From contig QFQU01000024.1 in assembly GCA_003248965.1 (NCBI GenBank), positions 1 to 37,614 of the forward strand: a stretch of 37,614 nucleotides of DNA. The letters run 5' to 3'. The notes below the pieces were generated by a model, which saw nothing but the letters and a program-made list of their open reading frames with translations, had not been told where the DNA came from and did no database searches. This DNA is from Brevundimonas sp. GTDB lineage: Bacteria > Pseudomonadota > Alphaproteobacteria > Caulobacterales > Caulobacteraceae. The translations under genes and the position numbers were made by a program. Every line of letters begins with the position of its first letter. Within the stretch, counting starts at the first letter, position 1. Of this stretch, positions 1 through 7,064 are shown one piece after another.

Positions 1-2
1 GC

Positions 3-79
<77 letters not shown>

Positions 80-85
80 GTGATA

Positions 86-113
86 CCCCACAGGTTCCCC
101 TGTGGGGTTTTCT
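86..113 (+). terminator. rho-independent terminator of the tRNA
   Basis: CCCCACAGG (86-94) pairs perfectly with CCTGTGGGG (99-107) around a TTCC loop, followed by TTTT. It starts seven bases after the tRNA CCA end. Confidence 0.93.
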
Positions 114-249
114 GTTTCCTGAGACTCCCTCAGACCCAGTTAAAGCCAGCCGGGATCGCCTGATCCGATAGCACCAACGTTGGCCGGGGATTCGACTGAT
201 TTGAGCGCGTTTGACGCGGGCGGGCGTCTAATACGGATAAGGGGGCGGC

Positions 250-897
250 TCAGCCCTCTTGCGGCGTGCCCTGCGGGACGATGGTCTTGATGATCGAGGC
301 GTCGAGTTCCTCGAACTGGTGCAGGCCGATGGTGTCGTACAGTTCCTGACGGGTCTGGATGCGGTCGACATATTTGTGCGTTCCGCCATTGGCCTTGATC
401 GAGGCGTAGAGTTCTTCCTGGGCCTTGTTGGCGGCGCGCAGAGAGGAGACCGGCCAGATCACCATCTTGTAGCCCATCTCCTCGAATTCCTGCGCGGTGT
501 AGAAGGGCGTCTTGCCGAACTCGGTCATATTGGCCAGCAGGGGCACATCGGGCAGAGCGCGGGCGAACTTTTCGAACATCTCGCGGGTGTTCAGGGCCTC
601 GGGGAAGATGGCGTCGGCGCCGGCGTCGACATACATCTTGGCCCGGTCGACGGCGGCGTCGAACCCCTCCACCCCGGCGGCGTCGGTGCGGGCCATGATG
701 AGGATGTCACGGCCGGCCTTCTTGGCGGCCGCGACCCTAGCGGCCATGTCCATCGCCGGGACCAGGGCCTTGCCGTTCAGTTGGCCGCACTTCTTGGGCA
801 GGATCTGGTCTTCCAGGTGCACGGCGCCGGCGCCCGCCTCCTCGAAGGTGCGGACCATGTGCATGACGTTCAGCGCCTCGCCGTAGCCGCGCTTCAA
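250..897 (-). pseudogene. prpB: 5'-truncated methylisocitrate lyase (PrpB family) remnant
   Basis: The 215 readable residues match the central and C-terminal parts of the isocitrate lyase/PEP mutase superfamily, methylisocitrate lyase branch, which cleaves 2-methylisocitrate to pyruvate and succinate in propionate breakdown. Homology begins abruptly at GYGEALNVM. LEDQ and the catalytic-loop motif PKKCG are kept. Complete PrpB proteins are about 290-300 residues, so roughly 80 N-terminal residues are missing, including the Mg-binding DADTGFG region. The only upstream start is a TTG at 897, with an in-frame TGA at 909-907 just before it, and no other frame upstream recovers the missing part. 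The rest of the frame is clean, which suggests a recent truncation. Translation as a short non-catalytic protein cannot be excluded. Confidence 0.8.
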
Positions 898-984
898 TAG
901 GCGCGCTCAGCCCGGTCAGGATTGGCAGCGACCGTTCTGCGGGGCGCGACGGCGGGAGCATTCGCGCGGAAATCAGATAAACAT

Positions 985-1000
985 ATAAAGATATCTTTAT
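985..1000. promoter_or_regulatory. perfect 16-bp palindrome, candidate SahR/SamR-type operator
   Basis: ATAAAGATATCTTTAT is a perfect palindrome in an AT-rich patch, within otherwise GC-rich DNA. It lies just upstream of a TTGACT (1008-1013) that could be the -35 of the promoter feeding the riboswitch. From memory, it resembles the palindromic operators of ArsR-family regulators that sense S-adenosylhomocysteine or SAM (SahR/SamR) and control methionine-cycle genes in Proteobacteria. The methionine synthase downstream fits this. The regulator assignment is inference. Confidence 0.55.
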
Positions 1001-1036
1001 GTACTTATTGACTTCGGGAGCGCCTGTGGCAGTGTG

Positions 1037-1255
1037 ACGCCGTCGAGGTTCTGCGCGCGGCTCTCGGGCTGTGCGGAGCTAAGAGGGAAGCCGGTGCGAC
1101 GCCGGCGCTGCCCCCGCAACTGTGAGCGGCGAGCCGAAGGTCCATCTCGTGTCACTGGGGTCCGCCCCGGGAAGGCCGGACCGGAAGCCGTGACCCGCGA
1201 GCCAGGAGACCTGCCCCGACAGATAACGTCCTCCGGCGGGGTGTCCGGTCAGGTC
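1037..1255 (+). promoter_or_regulatory. cobalamin riboswitch
   Basis: The conserved core of the B12 riboswitch is present in order: AGGGAAGCCGGTG near 1085, GCCGGCGCTGCCCCCGCAACTG near 1103, CACTGG near 1152, GGGAAGGC near 1170 and the 3' signature GCCAGGAGACCTGCC at 1201-1215. The aptamer runs from about 1037 to 1225. Downstream, CAGGTC (1250-1255) and CGGGG (1237-1241) can pair with GACCTG (1208-1213) and CCCCG (1214-1218). That is a plausible expression platform competing with the 3' aptamer strand. The first gene starts at 1341, so the RNA should turn down mesX-mesD when cobalamin is plentiful. Confidence 0.92.
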
Positions 1256-1340
1256 GCTTGAGCGCCGCGACGGGTCGATTCCGCGCGGGCGGTCGCGCGT
1301 CCCTGTCCGCTGTCTCGCCACAGCATCAACGGCAGAGACC

Positions 1341-2321
1341 ATGGCGAGCAGCGAATTCACCTTCACCATCAAGCGCACGGCGCTCGATGAGAACTACGTT
1401 CCCGCTGAGAACACACGGATCACGACGAATTTCGCCAATCTGGCTCGGGGAGAAAGCCGGCAGGAGAACCTGCGCAACACGCTCCGGATGATCGACAATC
1501 GGTTCAACTCGCTGGCGCATTGGGACAATCCGAGAGGGGACCGTTACGCGGTCGAGCTTCAGATCGTTTCCGTGGAGATGAGCGTCTCTCCCGGCGACGG
1601 CGTCGACGTCTTCCCGCTGATCGAAATCCTGCAGACGACCATCACCGACAACGAAACGGGCGCGCGCATCGATGGGATCGTGGGGAACAACTTCTCCTCC
1701 TACGTCCGCGACTACGATTTCAGCGTGGTTCTGCCGGAGCATATGAAGACCCATGGTCGGGCGCCGGATGACTTCGGCGACTTGCACGGCAAGCTGTTCA
1801 AGCACTTTCTGACCTCGAGCGCCTATCGGGATAATTTCGCCAAGCCGCCGGTGATCTGCCTGAGCGTGTCGAGCAACAAGACCTATCATCGGACAGGGAA
1901 CGAGCACCCTGTGCTTGGCCTGGAATACGAGAACGACGCGTTCTCGCCGACCGATCAGTATTTCGCGAAGATGGGGATGAAGGTTCGCTACTTCATGCCC
2001 AAAGGCAGCGTCGCGCCCTTCGCCTTCTACCACATGGGCGACCTGACCGGCGACTACACGCACCTGGAGTTGGTCAGCACCATCGCCACGATGGAGACCT
2101 TCCAGAAGATCTATCGGCCCGAGATCTACAACGCCAACTCGCCGGCGACGGAGCAGTATCAGCCGAGCCTGAAGTACCAGGACTACTCGCTGACCCGCAT
2201 CGTCTACGACCGCGAGGAGCGCAGCCGACTGGCCGTCGAACAGGGCAGGTTCGTCGAGGAGCGGTTCATCAAGCCGCACCGCGCGGTCCTCGACCAATGG
2301 TCAGCCGGTTTCGCCGCCTGA
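1341..2321 (+). CDS. mesX: DUF1852 protein MesX, partner of MesD methionine synthase
   Basis: A 326-residue protein recognised as the DUF1852 family by its start (SSEFTFTIKRTALDENY), the central NNFSSYVRDYDFSVV and the C-terminal KPHRAVLDQWSAGF. There is no signal peptide or membrane segment, so it is cytoplasmic. From recalled work on folate-independent methionine synthases, DUF1852 proteins (MesX) are needed together with oxygen for the core methionine synthase MesD, and the methyl donor is unresolved. It is the first gene after the cobalamin riboswitch and lies 28 bp ahead of mesD. The ATG at 1341 has only a weak upstream ribosome-binding site but fits the family's N-terminus. Confidence 0.88.
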   Translation: MASSEFTFTIKRTALDENYVPAENTRITTNFANLARGESRQENLRNTLRMIDNRFNSLAHWDNPRGDRYAVELQIVSVEMSVSPGDGVDVFPLIEILQTTITDNETGARIDGIVGNNFSSYVRDYDFSVVLPEHMKTHGRAPDDFGDLHGKLFKHFLTSSAYRDNFAKPPVICLSVSSNKTYHRTGNEHPVLGLEYENDAFSPTDQYFAKMGMKVRYFMPKGSVAPFAFYHMGDLTGDYTHLELVSTIATMETFQKIYRPEIYNANSPATEQYQPSLKYQDYSLTRIVYDREERSRLAVEQGRFVEERFIKPHRAVLDQWSAGFAA

Positions 2322-2349
2322 TCCGTCCAGAAGTTCAGAGTCTCCCAAT

Positions 2350-3378
2350 ATGAAAACGCTCCTCCCCACCTCGACCGCCGGCAGCCTGCCCAAGCCGGTC
2401 TGGCTGGCCCAGCCCGAGACCCTCTGGTCGCCCTGGAAACTGGAAGGCGACGAACTGATCGAAGCCAAGCAGGACGCCCTGCGCCTGTCGCTGGACGATC
2501 AGCGCCGCGCCGGCATCGACATCGTCAGCGACGGCGAACAGACCCGCCAGCATTTCGTGACCACCTTCATCGAACACCTCGACGGCGTGGACTTCGAGAC
2601 CCGCAAGACCATGCGCATCCGCAACCGTTATGACGCCAGCGTGCCGGTGGTCGTGGGCGCGGTCAGTCGACCCAAGTCGGTCTTCGTCGAGGACGCGAAA
2701 TTCCTGCGGGCGCAGACCGACCAGCCGATCAAATGGGCCCTGCCGGGGCCGATGACGATGATCGACACCCTGTACGACGACCACTATGGCAGCCGCGAAA
2801 AGCTGGCCTGGGAATTCGCCAGGATCCTCAACGAGGAGGCACGCGAGTTGGAGGCCGCCGGGGTCGACATCGTCCAGTTCGACGAGCCCGCCTTCAATGT
2901 CTTCTTCGACGAGGTGAACGACTGGGGCGTCGCCACCCTGGAGAAGGCGGCCGAGGGGCTCCGTTGCGAGACCGCCGTCCACATCTGCTACGGCTACGGC
3001 ATCAAGGCCAACACCGACTGGAAGAAGACCCTCGGCTCCGAATGGCGCCAGTACGAGGAGGCCTTCCCCAAACTCCAGACCTCCAGCATCGACATCATCT
3101 CGCTCGAAGCCCAGAACTCGCGCGTGCCGATGGATCTGATCGAACTGATCCGGGGCAAGAAGGTCATGGTCGGCGCCATCGACGTGGCCACCGACGTCGT
3201 CGAGACGCCGGAACAGGTCGCCGACACCCTGAGGAAGGCGCTCCAATTCGTGGACGCCGACAAACTCTATCCCGCCACCAACTGCGGCATGGCGCCCCTG
3301 TCTCGCCGCGTCGCCAACGGCAAGCTGAAGGCCTTGGGCGCGGGCGCGGAGATCATCCGCAAAGAACTCGCGGCCTGA
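2350..3378 (+). CDS. mesD: core MetE-type methionine synthase, MesD family
   Basis: A 342-residue protein corresponding to the C-terminal catalytic barrel of cobalamin-independent methionine synthase, without the N-terminal folate-binding half of the roughly 750-residue MetE. It transfers a methyl group to homocysteine to make methionine. The zinc ligands are visible: His211 and Cys213 in AVHICYGYG, Glu253 in IISLEAQNS and Cys312 in ATNCGMAPLSRR. The N-terminal LLPTSTAGSLPKP and the FDEP motif are typical. The DUF1852 neighbour points to the MesD subgroup rather than to MetE, MesA, MesB or MesC. The annotation '5-methyltetrahydropteroyltriglutamate-homocysteine methyltransferase' would be misleading, because the folate domain is absent. 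Confidence 0.9.
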   Translation: MKTLLPTSTAGSLPKPVWLAQPETLWSPWKLEGDELIEAKQDALRLSLDDQRRAGIDIVSDGEQTRQHFVTTFIEHLDGVDFETRKTMRIRNRYDASVPVVVGAVSRPKSVFVEDAKFLRAQTDQPIKWALPGPMTMIDTLYDDHYGSREKLAWEFARILNEEARELEAAGVDIVQFDEPAFNVFFDEVNDWGVATLEKAAEGLRCETAVHICYGYGIKANTDWKKTLGSEWRQYEEAFPKLQTSSIDIISLEAQNSRVPMDLIELIRGKKVMVGAIDVATDVVETPEQVADTLRKALQFVDADKLYPATNCGMAPLSRRVANGKLKALGAGAEIIRKELAA

Positions 3379-3466
3379 CCATCATGGCCGCGACCGCCAC
3401 GGTGGATTTGATCGTCCTTGCGCTCATGCTGTTTCATCGGATGCAGCCGATGGTCTGCGCCGCACG

Positions 3467-3495
3467 CCTCCGGCCTTATGGCCAACGGCCGGAGG
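3467..3495. other. 9-bp perfect hairpin between mesD and the flavin reductase gene
   Basis: CCTCCGGCC (3467-3475) pairs with GGCCGGAGG (3487-3495) around an 11-nt loop. No T-run follows, so it is not a canonical terminator. It could slow or process the transcript between mesD (stop 3378) and the next gene (start 3524). A 47-codon open frame (3384-3527) runs through it and ends in the GTGA overlap with the next start, but its product resembles nothing I know. Confidence 0.5.
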
Positions 3496-3523
3496 AGGCC
3501 GTTTCGACGGTCGTGGGGCCCGC

Positions 3524-4051
3524 GTGACACAGGCTTGCATCGACGTTTCAGGCAGAGCCTCTCTGGACGACATCACGCAAGAGACCGATCTGCGTCGCCT
3601 GTTCGGTCGATTCCCGACCGGCGTCACGGCCCTGTGCGCGATGGATCGACATCGGCCCGCGGGCATGACCGCGAGCGCCTTCGTCGCGGTCTCGCTCGAC
3701 CCGGCGCTGGTGTCTGTCTGCATCAAGCATGGCTCCTGGACCTGGCGCCGACTGCGCACGCGAGAGCGCATCGGCATCTCGTTCCTGGGCCATGGCCACG
3801 CCGCGACGGCGCGCCAACTCGCGCAGCGGGCCGACGACCGCTTCCTCGGACTGGACTATGAAGCGACATCCAGCGGCGCCGTCTTTCTGACGAACGCCAC
3901 GGCCTGGCTGGAATGTTCTATCGAGAAGGAAATCGGCGCCGGAGATCACGACATCGTCCTGTTCCGTCTCCGCCGGGCGGCGGTCACGGACGGAGTGATG
4001 CCTTTGATCTTCCACTCCAGCGACTTTCACACGATCACGCCCCTCGCTTAA
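3524..4051 (+). CDS. flavin reductase-like domain protein
   Basis: A 175-residue protein of the flavin reductase (FMN-binding split barrel) family, whose members reduce FMN or FAD with NAD(P)H and hand it to two-component monooxygenases. Family signatures are LFGRFPTGVTAL near residue 27, GMTASAFVAVSLDPALVSVCI near 49, the central ISFL segment, FLGLDY near 107, and a C-terminal LIFHSSDFHTI. The GTG start at 3524 overlaps the stop of a short upstream open frame and has a poor ribosome-binding site. It lies 145 bp after mesD in the same orientation. Since MesD/MesX activity is reported to need oxygen, this protein may supply reduced flavin to MesX. That link is inference. Confidence 0.85.
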   Translation: MTQACIDVSGRASLDDITQETDLRRLFGRFPTGVTALCAMDRHRPAGMTASAFVAVSLDPALVSVCIKHGSWTWRRLRTRERIGISFLGHGHAATARQLAQRADDRFLGLDYEATSSGAVFLTNATAWLECSIEKEIGAGDHDIVLFRLRRAAVTDGVMPLIFHSSDFHTITPLA

Positions 4052-4236
4052 GCCACGCCCAGCGCCGTGTCCCGAGCAAGGACAGCCTGTCTTTTTCCGG
4101 ACATCTTGTCCATTGACCGTCCCGAGCGGGGCCGCGCAATACTGTCGGCGACTAGGCGAGGCGTCGGGGTCTGTCGGCCGCGCAACCTTTGCTGTCCCGG
4201 AGAATTGAACACCACATCCGCACAACAGGAGAAGCG

Positions 4237-4491
4237 ATGATGAGCGAGATCAAGGAAGGCATGGAAGTGATCGGCGCCGACGGCGTCCATGTCGGTACGG
4301 TGGACCGCGTCGAAGGCGACCGCATCAAGCTGACCAAGCGCGATAATTCGGGCGTCCATACCGACCACCACCACTATATCGAGACTGGCTTCGTCGCCGG
4401 GGTCGAAGGCGACAAGGTGCGGCTGTCCGCCAACGCCGACATCGCCGTGACCCTGGAGGAAGAAAAGTCCGGCCGTCCGGTCGAACTTTAA
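4237..4491 (+). CDS. DUF2171 family protein
   Basis: An 84-residue soluble protein starting MMSEIKEGMEVIGADG, a DUF2171-type PRC-barrel-like fold: GMEVIGADGVHVGTVDRVEGDRIKL, then a His-rich HTDHHHYIE, then a second VEGDKVRLSANADIAV strand set. The AGGAG at 4227-4231 lies 5 nt before the first ATG (4237) and 8 nt before the second (4240), so either start is possible. A longer frame from 4189 lacks such a site. The function is not established. It is followed by two more small proteins, suggesting a small stress-type cluster. Confidence 0.85.
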   Translation: MMSEIKEGMEVIGADGVHVGTVDRVEGDRIKLTKRDNSGVHTDHHHYIETGFVAGVEGDKVRLSANADIAVTLEEEKSGRPVEL

Positions 4492-4522
4492 GCGGCTGAG
4501 AGGCCGAAGCCGAGGTTTGAGG

Positions 4523-4717
4523 ATGAAGACGTACGACCTGTACATCAACGCCAAGAAGCCCGGTATCGGCCTCTACGTCCGCCATGGCGCGCCCTTGCCG
4601 GGATTCGCCCATCCGGACGACCGGCGGTTCGACGGCGAAGCCGCCCAGGATCTGTCGCCGCCTGGCGTGGTCGAGGCGGTCGCCGCCGACGGCCGCGGCT
4701 GTCGGCACATGGACTAG
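4523..4717 (+). CDS. conserved small hypothetical protein
   Basis: A 64-residue basic protein, MKTYDLYINAKKPGIGLYVR at the start. The ATG at 4523 follows GAGG (4512-4515) by 7 nt, which is preferred over the TTG at 4517. There is no transmembrane segment or known catalytic motif. It lies 31 bp after the DUF2171 gene. The style resembles short hypothetical proteins I associate with Caulobacterales. The function is unknown. Confidence 0.65.
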   Translation: MKTYDLYINAKKPGIGLYVRHGAPLPGFAHPDDRRFDGEAAQDLSPPGVVEAVAADGRGCRHMD

Positions 4718-4741
4718 CGCCGACGGAGCAGGAGCCTCGAC

Positions 4742-4957
4742 ATAAGCCGCAGTTTCAAGGTCGGGGATCATGTCGGCTGGAATTCCGAGGCCGGGCGCGT
4801 GTCTGGCCGCATCGTCGCCGTTCATACGCGCGACTTCGACTACAAGGGCTATACGCACCACGCCTCGCCCGATGCGCCTCAGTACGAGATCAAGAGCGAC
4901 AAGACCGACCATATAGCGGCCCACAAAGGCTCTGCGCTCCGTCTGCTGCCCGACTGA
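4742..4957 (+). CDS. DUF2945/Tudor-like small protein with ATA at the start position
   Basis: Seventy-one residues matching the DUF2945 (hypervirulence-associated TUDOR) family: SFKVGDHVGWNSEAGRVSGRI, then the typical DYKGYTHHASPDAPQYEIKS and AAHKGSALRLL. Homology begins at the second codon, but the first codon is ATA (4742-4744), not ATG. AGGAG at 4730-4734 sits 7 nt upstream, exactly where a start is expected. Either ATA is used as a rare start, or a point mutation has weakened or silenced the gene. The next in-frame candidate, a GTG at codon 20, would remove the first half of the barrel. The gene lies 24 bp after the 64-residue gene. Confidence 0.7.
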   Translation: MSRSFKVGDHVGWNSEAGRVSGRIVAVHTRDFDYKGYTHHASPDAPQYEIKSDKTDHIAAHKGSALRLLPD

Positions 4958-5076
4958 CGATAGGCGCCTGTCCGTTGTTCACCATGGTCACGCCAGCCGG
5001 ACATTCGAGGCCGTCCCCTAAGGCGGTGGTCGAGATCGACGGGGGGCGGATCGCCACGGCGCCATAGGGGGGACCG

Positions 5077-6900
5077 TCAGGGCGTCGCGCGCGGCGGCAG
5101 ATCTCGCGCGGCGCGGATCATCTGCACGAACTCGGCCCGCTCGCCATAGGGATCTTCGCCGCGCGCGCCCTGGGCCTGCTCCAGGATCTGGTCCCAACCA
5201 TAGTCGGACGCCATCCACGGATCGTCGCGCAGCTTCTGGCCGAAGGCGGCGACGGCGATGGCCCAGCGGGTCGCTTCGGGCGGCTGGGCGCTGACGGGGG
5301 CGGACGCACGGTTGGTCAGGGGCTGCTGGATCAGCTCCGAGCGGCTTTCGCCCGGCTGTTTGTAGCGCACCTGGATGAAGCCGATCTCGCCGTTCGGATC
5401 GCCGCCGCCCACGCCGATACGATTGTCGGGATAGCGGCGCTCGGGGACCTGGGTCGGGCCGCCGACGGGGGTGATCTCATACAGGGCCGTGACGCTGGCG
5501 CCCGAGCCGACCTCGCCCGCGTCGATGCGGTCGTTGGCGAAGTCCTCTTCGTTCAGAAGGCGGGTTTCGTAGCCGATCAGCCGCCATTCGGCGACGCGGG
5601 CGGGGTTGAACTCGACCTGAATCTTGACGTCATCGGCGATGGGGAAGGCGCCCCGGTCGAACATCGGGCCGAACAGGCGGCGCGCCTCGTTCAGGTCATC
5701 GACATAGGCGGCGGTTCCGTTGCCGGCCTGGGCGATGGCCTGCATCCGCGCGTCCTGATAGTTGCCGCGCCCGAAGCCGTAGACGGACAGATAGATTCCC
5801 GTCGCCCGCTTGTCGGCGACATAGTCCTCCAGCCGCTTGTTGTCGGTGACGCCGACGTTGAAATCGCCGTCGGTGAACATCAGGATGCGGTTGACCTTGT
5901 CGCGGGCGAAACTGGCCTGGGCCTGGTCATAGGCGTTGGTCATGCCGGTCGCGCCGGCCGTGCCGCCTGCGGCGCGCAGGCTGGCGACGGCGCAGCGCAT
6001 CTTCAGCTTCTGCGTGCCGGGCGTGGGTTGCAGCGTCGTGCCCGCCCCTTCGGCGTAATAGGTGACGGCCAAGGTGTCCTGCGGCCGCAGTCGGTCGATG
6101 GCCAGGTTCATCGCCTGTTTGGCTAGGTCCAGCTTGTCCGCGCTGCCCATCGAGCCCGAGACGTCGACCAGGAAGGTCAGGTTCAGCGGACGCTGCTCGC
6201 CCGCCGGCAGTTCATATCCTTGCAGGCCGATGTGGACGATCTGTCGGCCAGCCTGTCCGCCTTGGGGCGACCAGGGAGAGGCGGCGATCGCCGTCGTGAC
6301 GGCGAAAGGCCGGGCCTGGGACGTCGGCTGGGCGTAGCCATAGTCGAAATAGTTGAGCAGCTCCTCCACCCGCACGGCGTCCTTGGGCGGGCGCTGGCCC
6401 TGGTCGATGAAGCGGCGGACGTTGGCGTAGGCGGCCGTGTCCACGTCGATGGAGAAGGTCGAGACGGGCTGATCCGCCGTGCGCTTCACCGGATTGGGCG
6501 TGGCGTCGGGATAGCGTTCGGTGTCGGCGGGCGGCGTTTGCGGCGGGATCGGCCTCACGATCGAAGAGGGCGCAGCCGCTGGCGGCGAGGGCGGCTGCGC
6601 AGACCTGGGAAGGGGAGGAGGCGGCGCAGAAAGCGGAGGCGGTGGAGGCGGGGGAGGCGGGGGAGGCGGGGGAGGCGGGGGAGGCGGGGGAGCGTGCGCC
6701 GATACACGCGATCCCGTCAAAACCAAATCGTCCACCTGCGTCGGCTCATCCAACTGAAAGCCCAGCGGCGCGCAGGCGGCGGGCGTGGCCACGCCGTCCC
6801 GGACCGGCTCGGCCAGGGCGACCTGGGGAATGGCGACGGGCGGCGCGGCAAGGGCGGCGCCCAGCAAGGTGGCGACGGCGGCCCGGATCGAACGCGACAT
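5077..6900 (-). CDS. von Willebrand factor A domain protein, YfbK-like, with polyproline linker
   Basis: A 607-residue exported protein. Residues 1-30 form a signal peptide ending near ALA. A short VDDLVLTGSRVS segment recalls the N-terminal plug-like motif of TonB-dependent receptors. Residues about 71-89 are 19 consecutive prolines, followed by a Pro/Ala-rich linker. A YfbK-type N-terminal region (RYPDATPNPVKRTADQPVSTFSIDVDTAAY in outline) precedes the vWA domain, whose metal-binding MIDAS motif DVSGSMGS lies near residue 243. A DUF3520-like C-terminus ends with EDPYGERAEFVQMIRAAR. It probably assembles or binds proteins in the periplasm or at the envelope. It stands alone and is divergent from the Kef gene. 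Confidence 0.88.
   Translation of the reverse strand: MSRSIRAAVATLLGAALAAPPVAIPQVALAEPVRDGVATPAACAPLGFQLDEPTQVDDLVLTGSRVSAHAPPPPPPPPPPPPPPPPPPPLSAPPPPLPRSAQPPSPPAAAPSSIVRPIPPQTPPADTERYPDATPNPVKRTADQPVSTFSIDVDTAAYANVRRFIDQGQRPPKDAVRVEELLNYFDYGYAQPTSQARPFAVTTAIAASPWSPQGGQAGRQIVHIGLQGYELPAGEQRPLNLTFLVDVSGSMGSADKLDLAKQAMNLAIDRLRPQDTLAVTYYAEGAGTTLQPTPGTQKLKMRCAVASLRAAGGTAGATGMTNAYDQAQASFARDKVNRILMFTDGDFNVGVTDNKRLEDYVADKRATGIYLSVYGFGRGNYQDARMQAIAQAGNGTAAYVDDLNEARRLFGPMFDRGAFPIADDVKIQVEFNPARVAEWRLIGYETRLLNEEDFANDRIDAGEVGSGASVTALYEITPVGGPTQVPERRYPDNRIGVGGGDPNGEIGFIQVRYKQPGESRSELIQQPLTNRASAPVSAQPPEATRWAIAVAAFGQKLRDDPWMASDYGWDQILEQAQGARGEDPYGERAEFVQMIRAARDLPPRATP
6646..6690. repeat. five perfect 9-bp tandem repeats (AGGCGGGGG)
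   Basis: Five identical tandem copies of AGGCGGGGG, flanked by degenerate copies on the left. They encode most of the 19-proline tract of the vWA protein. The unit is a multiple of three, so slippage would change proline number in steps of three without breaking the frame. Confidence 0.95.
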
Positions 6901-7064
6901 TGTTTCTTCCTCCCGTTTGTTTGGCGCAGTCGGATTAGGCGGTAAGGCGAAACTGTGGCGGCGCCGTTCTCTGGACGGACGGCGTTATCCGATCGTGGCA
7001 TTCGTGCATCTCGCAATCCGGTCGCTTCGTCCCCACAATGGAAGCTTCAGTGCAAGGGTGAGCG

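Noticed and set aside
3384..3527. A 47-codon open frame between mesD and the flavin reductase gene
   Set aside because: No recognisable product and no clear ribosome-binding site. It overlaps a hairpin and is kept only as a remark.
4984..5067. A 27-codon frame starting ATGGTCACG
   Set aside because: Too short, no ribosome-binding site, no family resemblance.
6646..6690. Tandem repeats as a possible CRISPR array
   Set aside because: Nine-base direct repeats without spacers, inside a coding proline tract. No CRISPR array is seen in the window.
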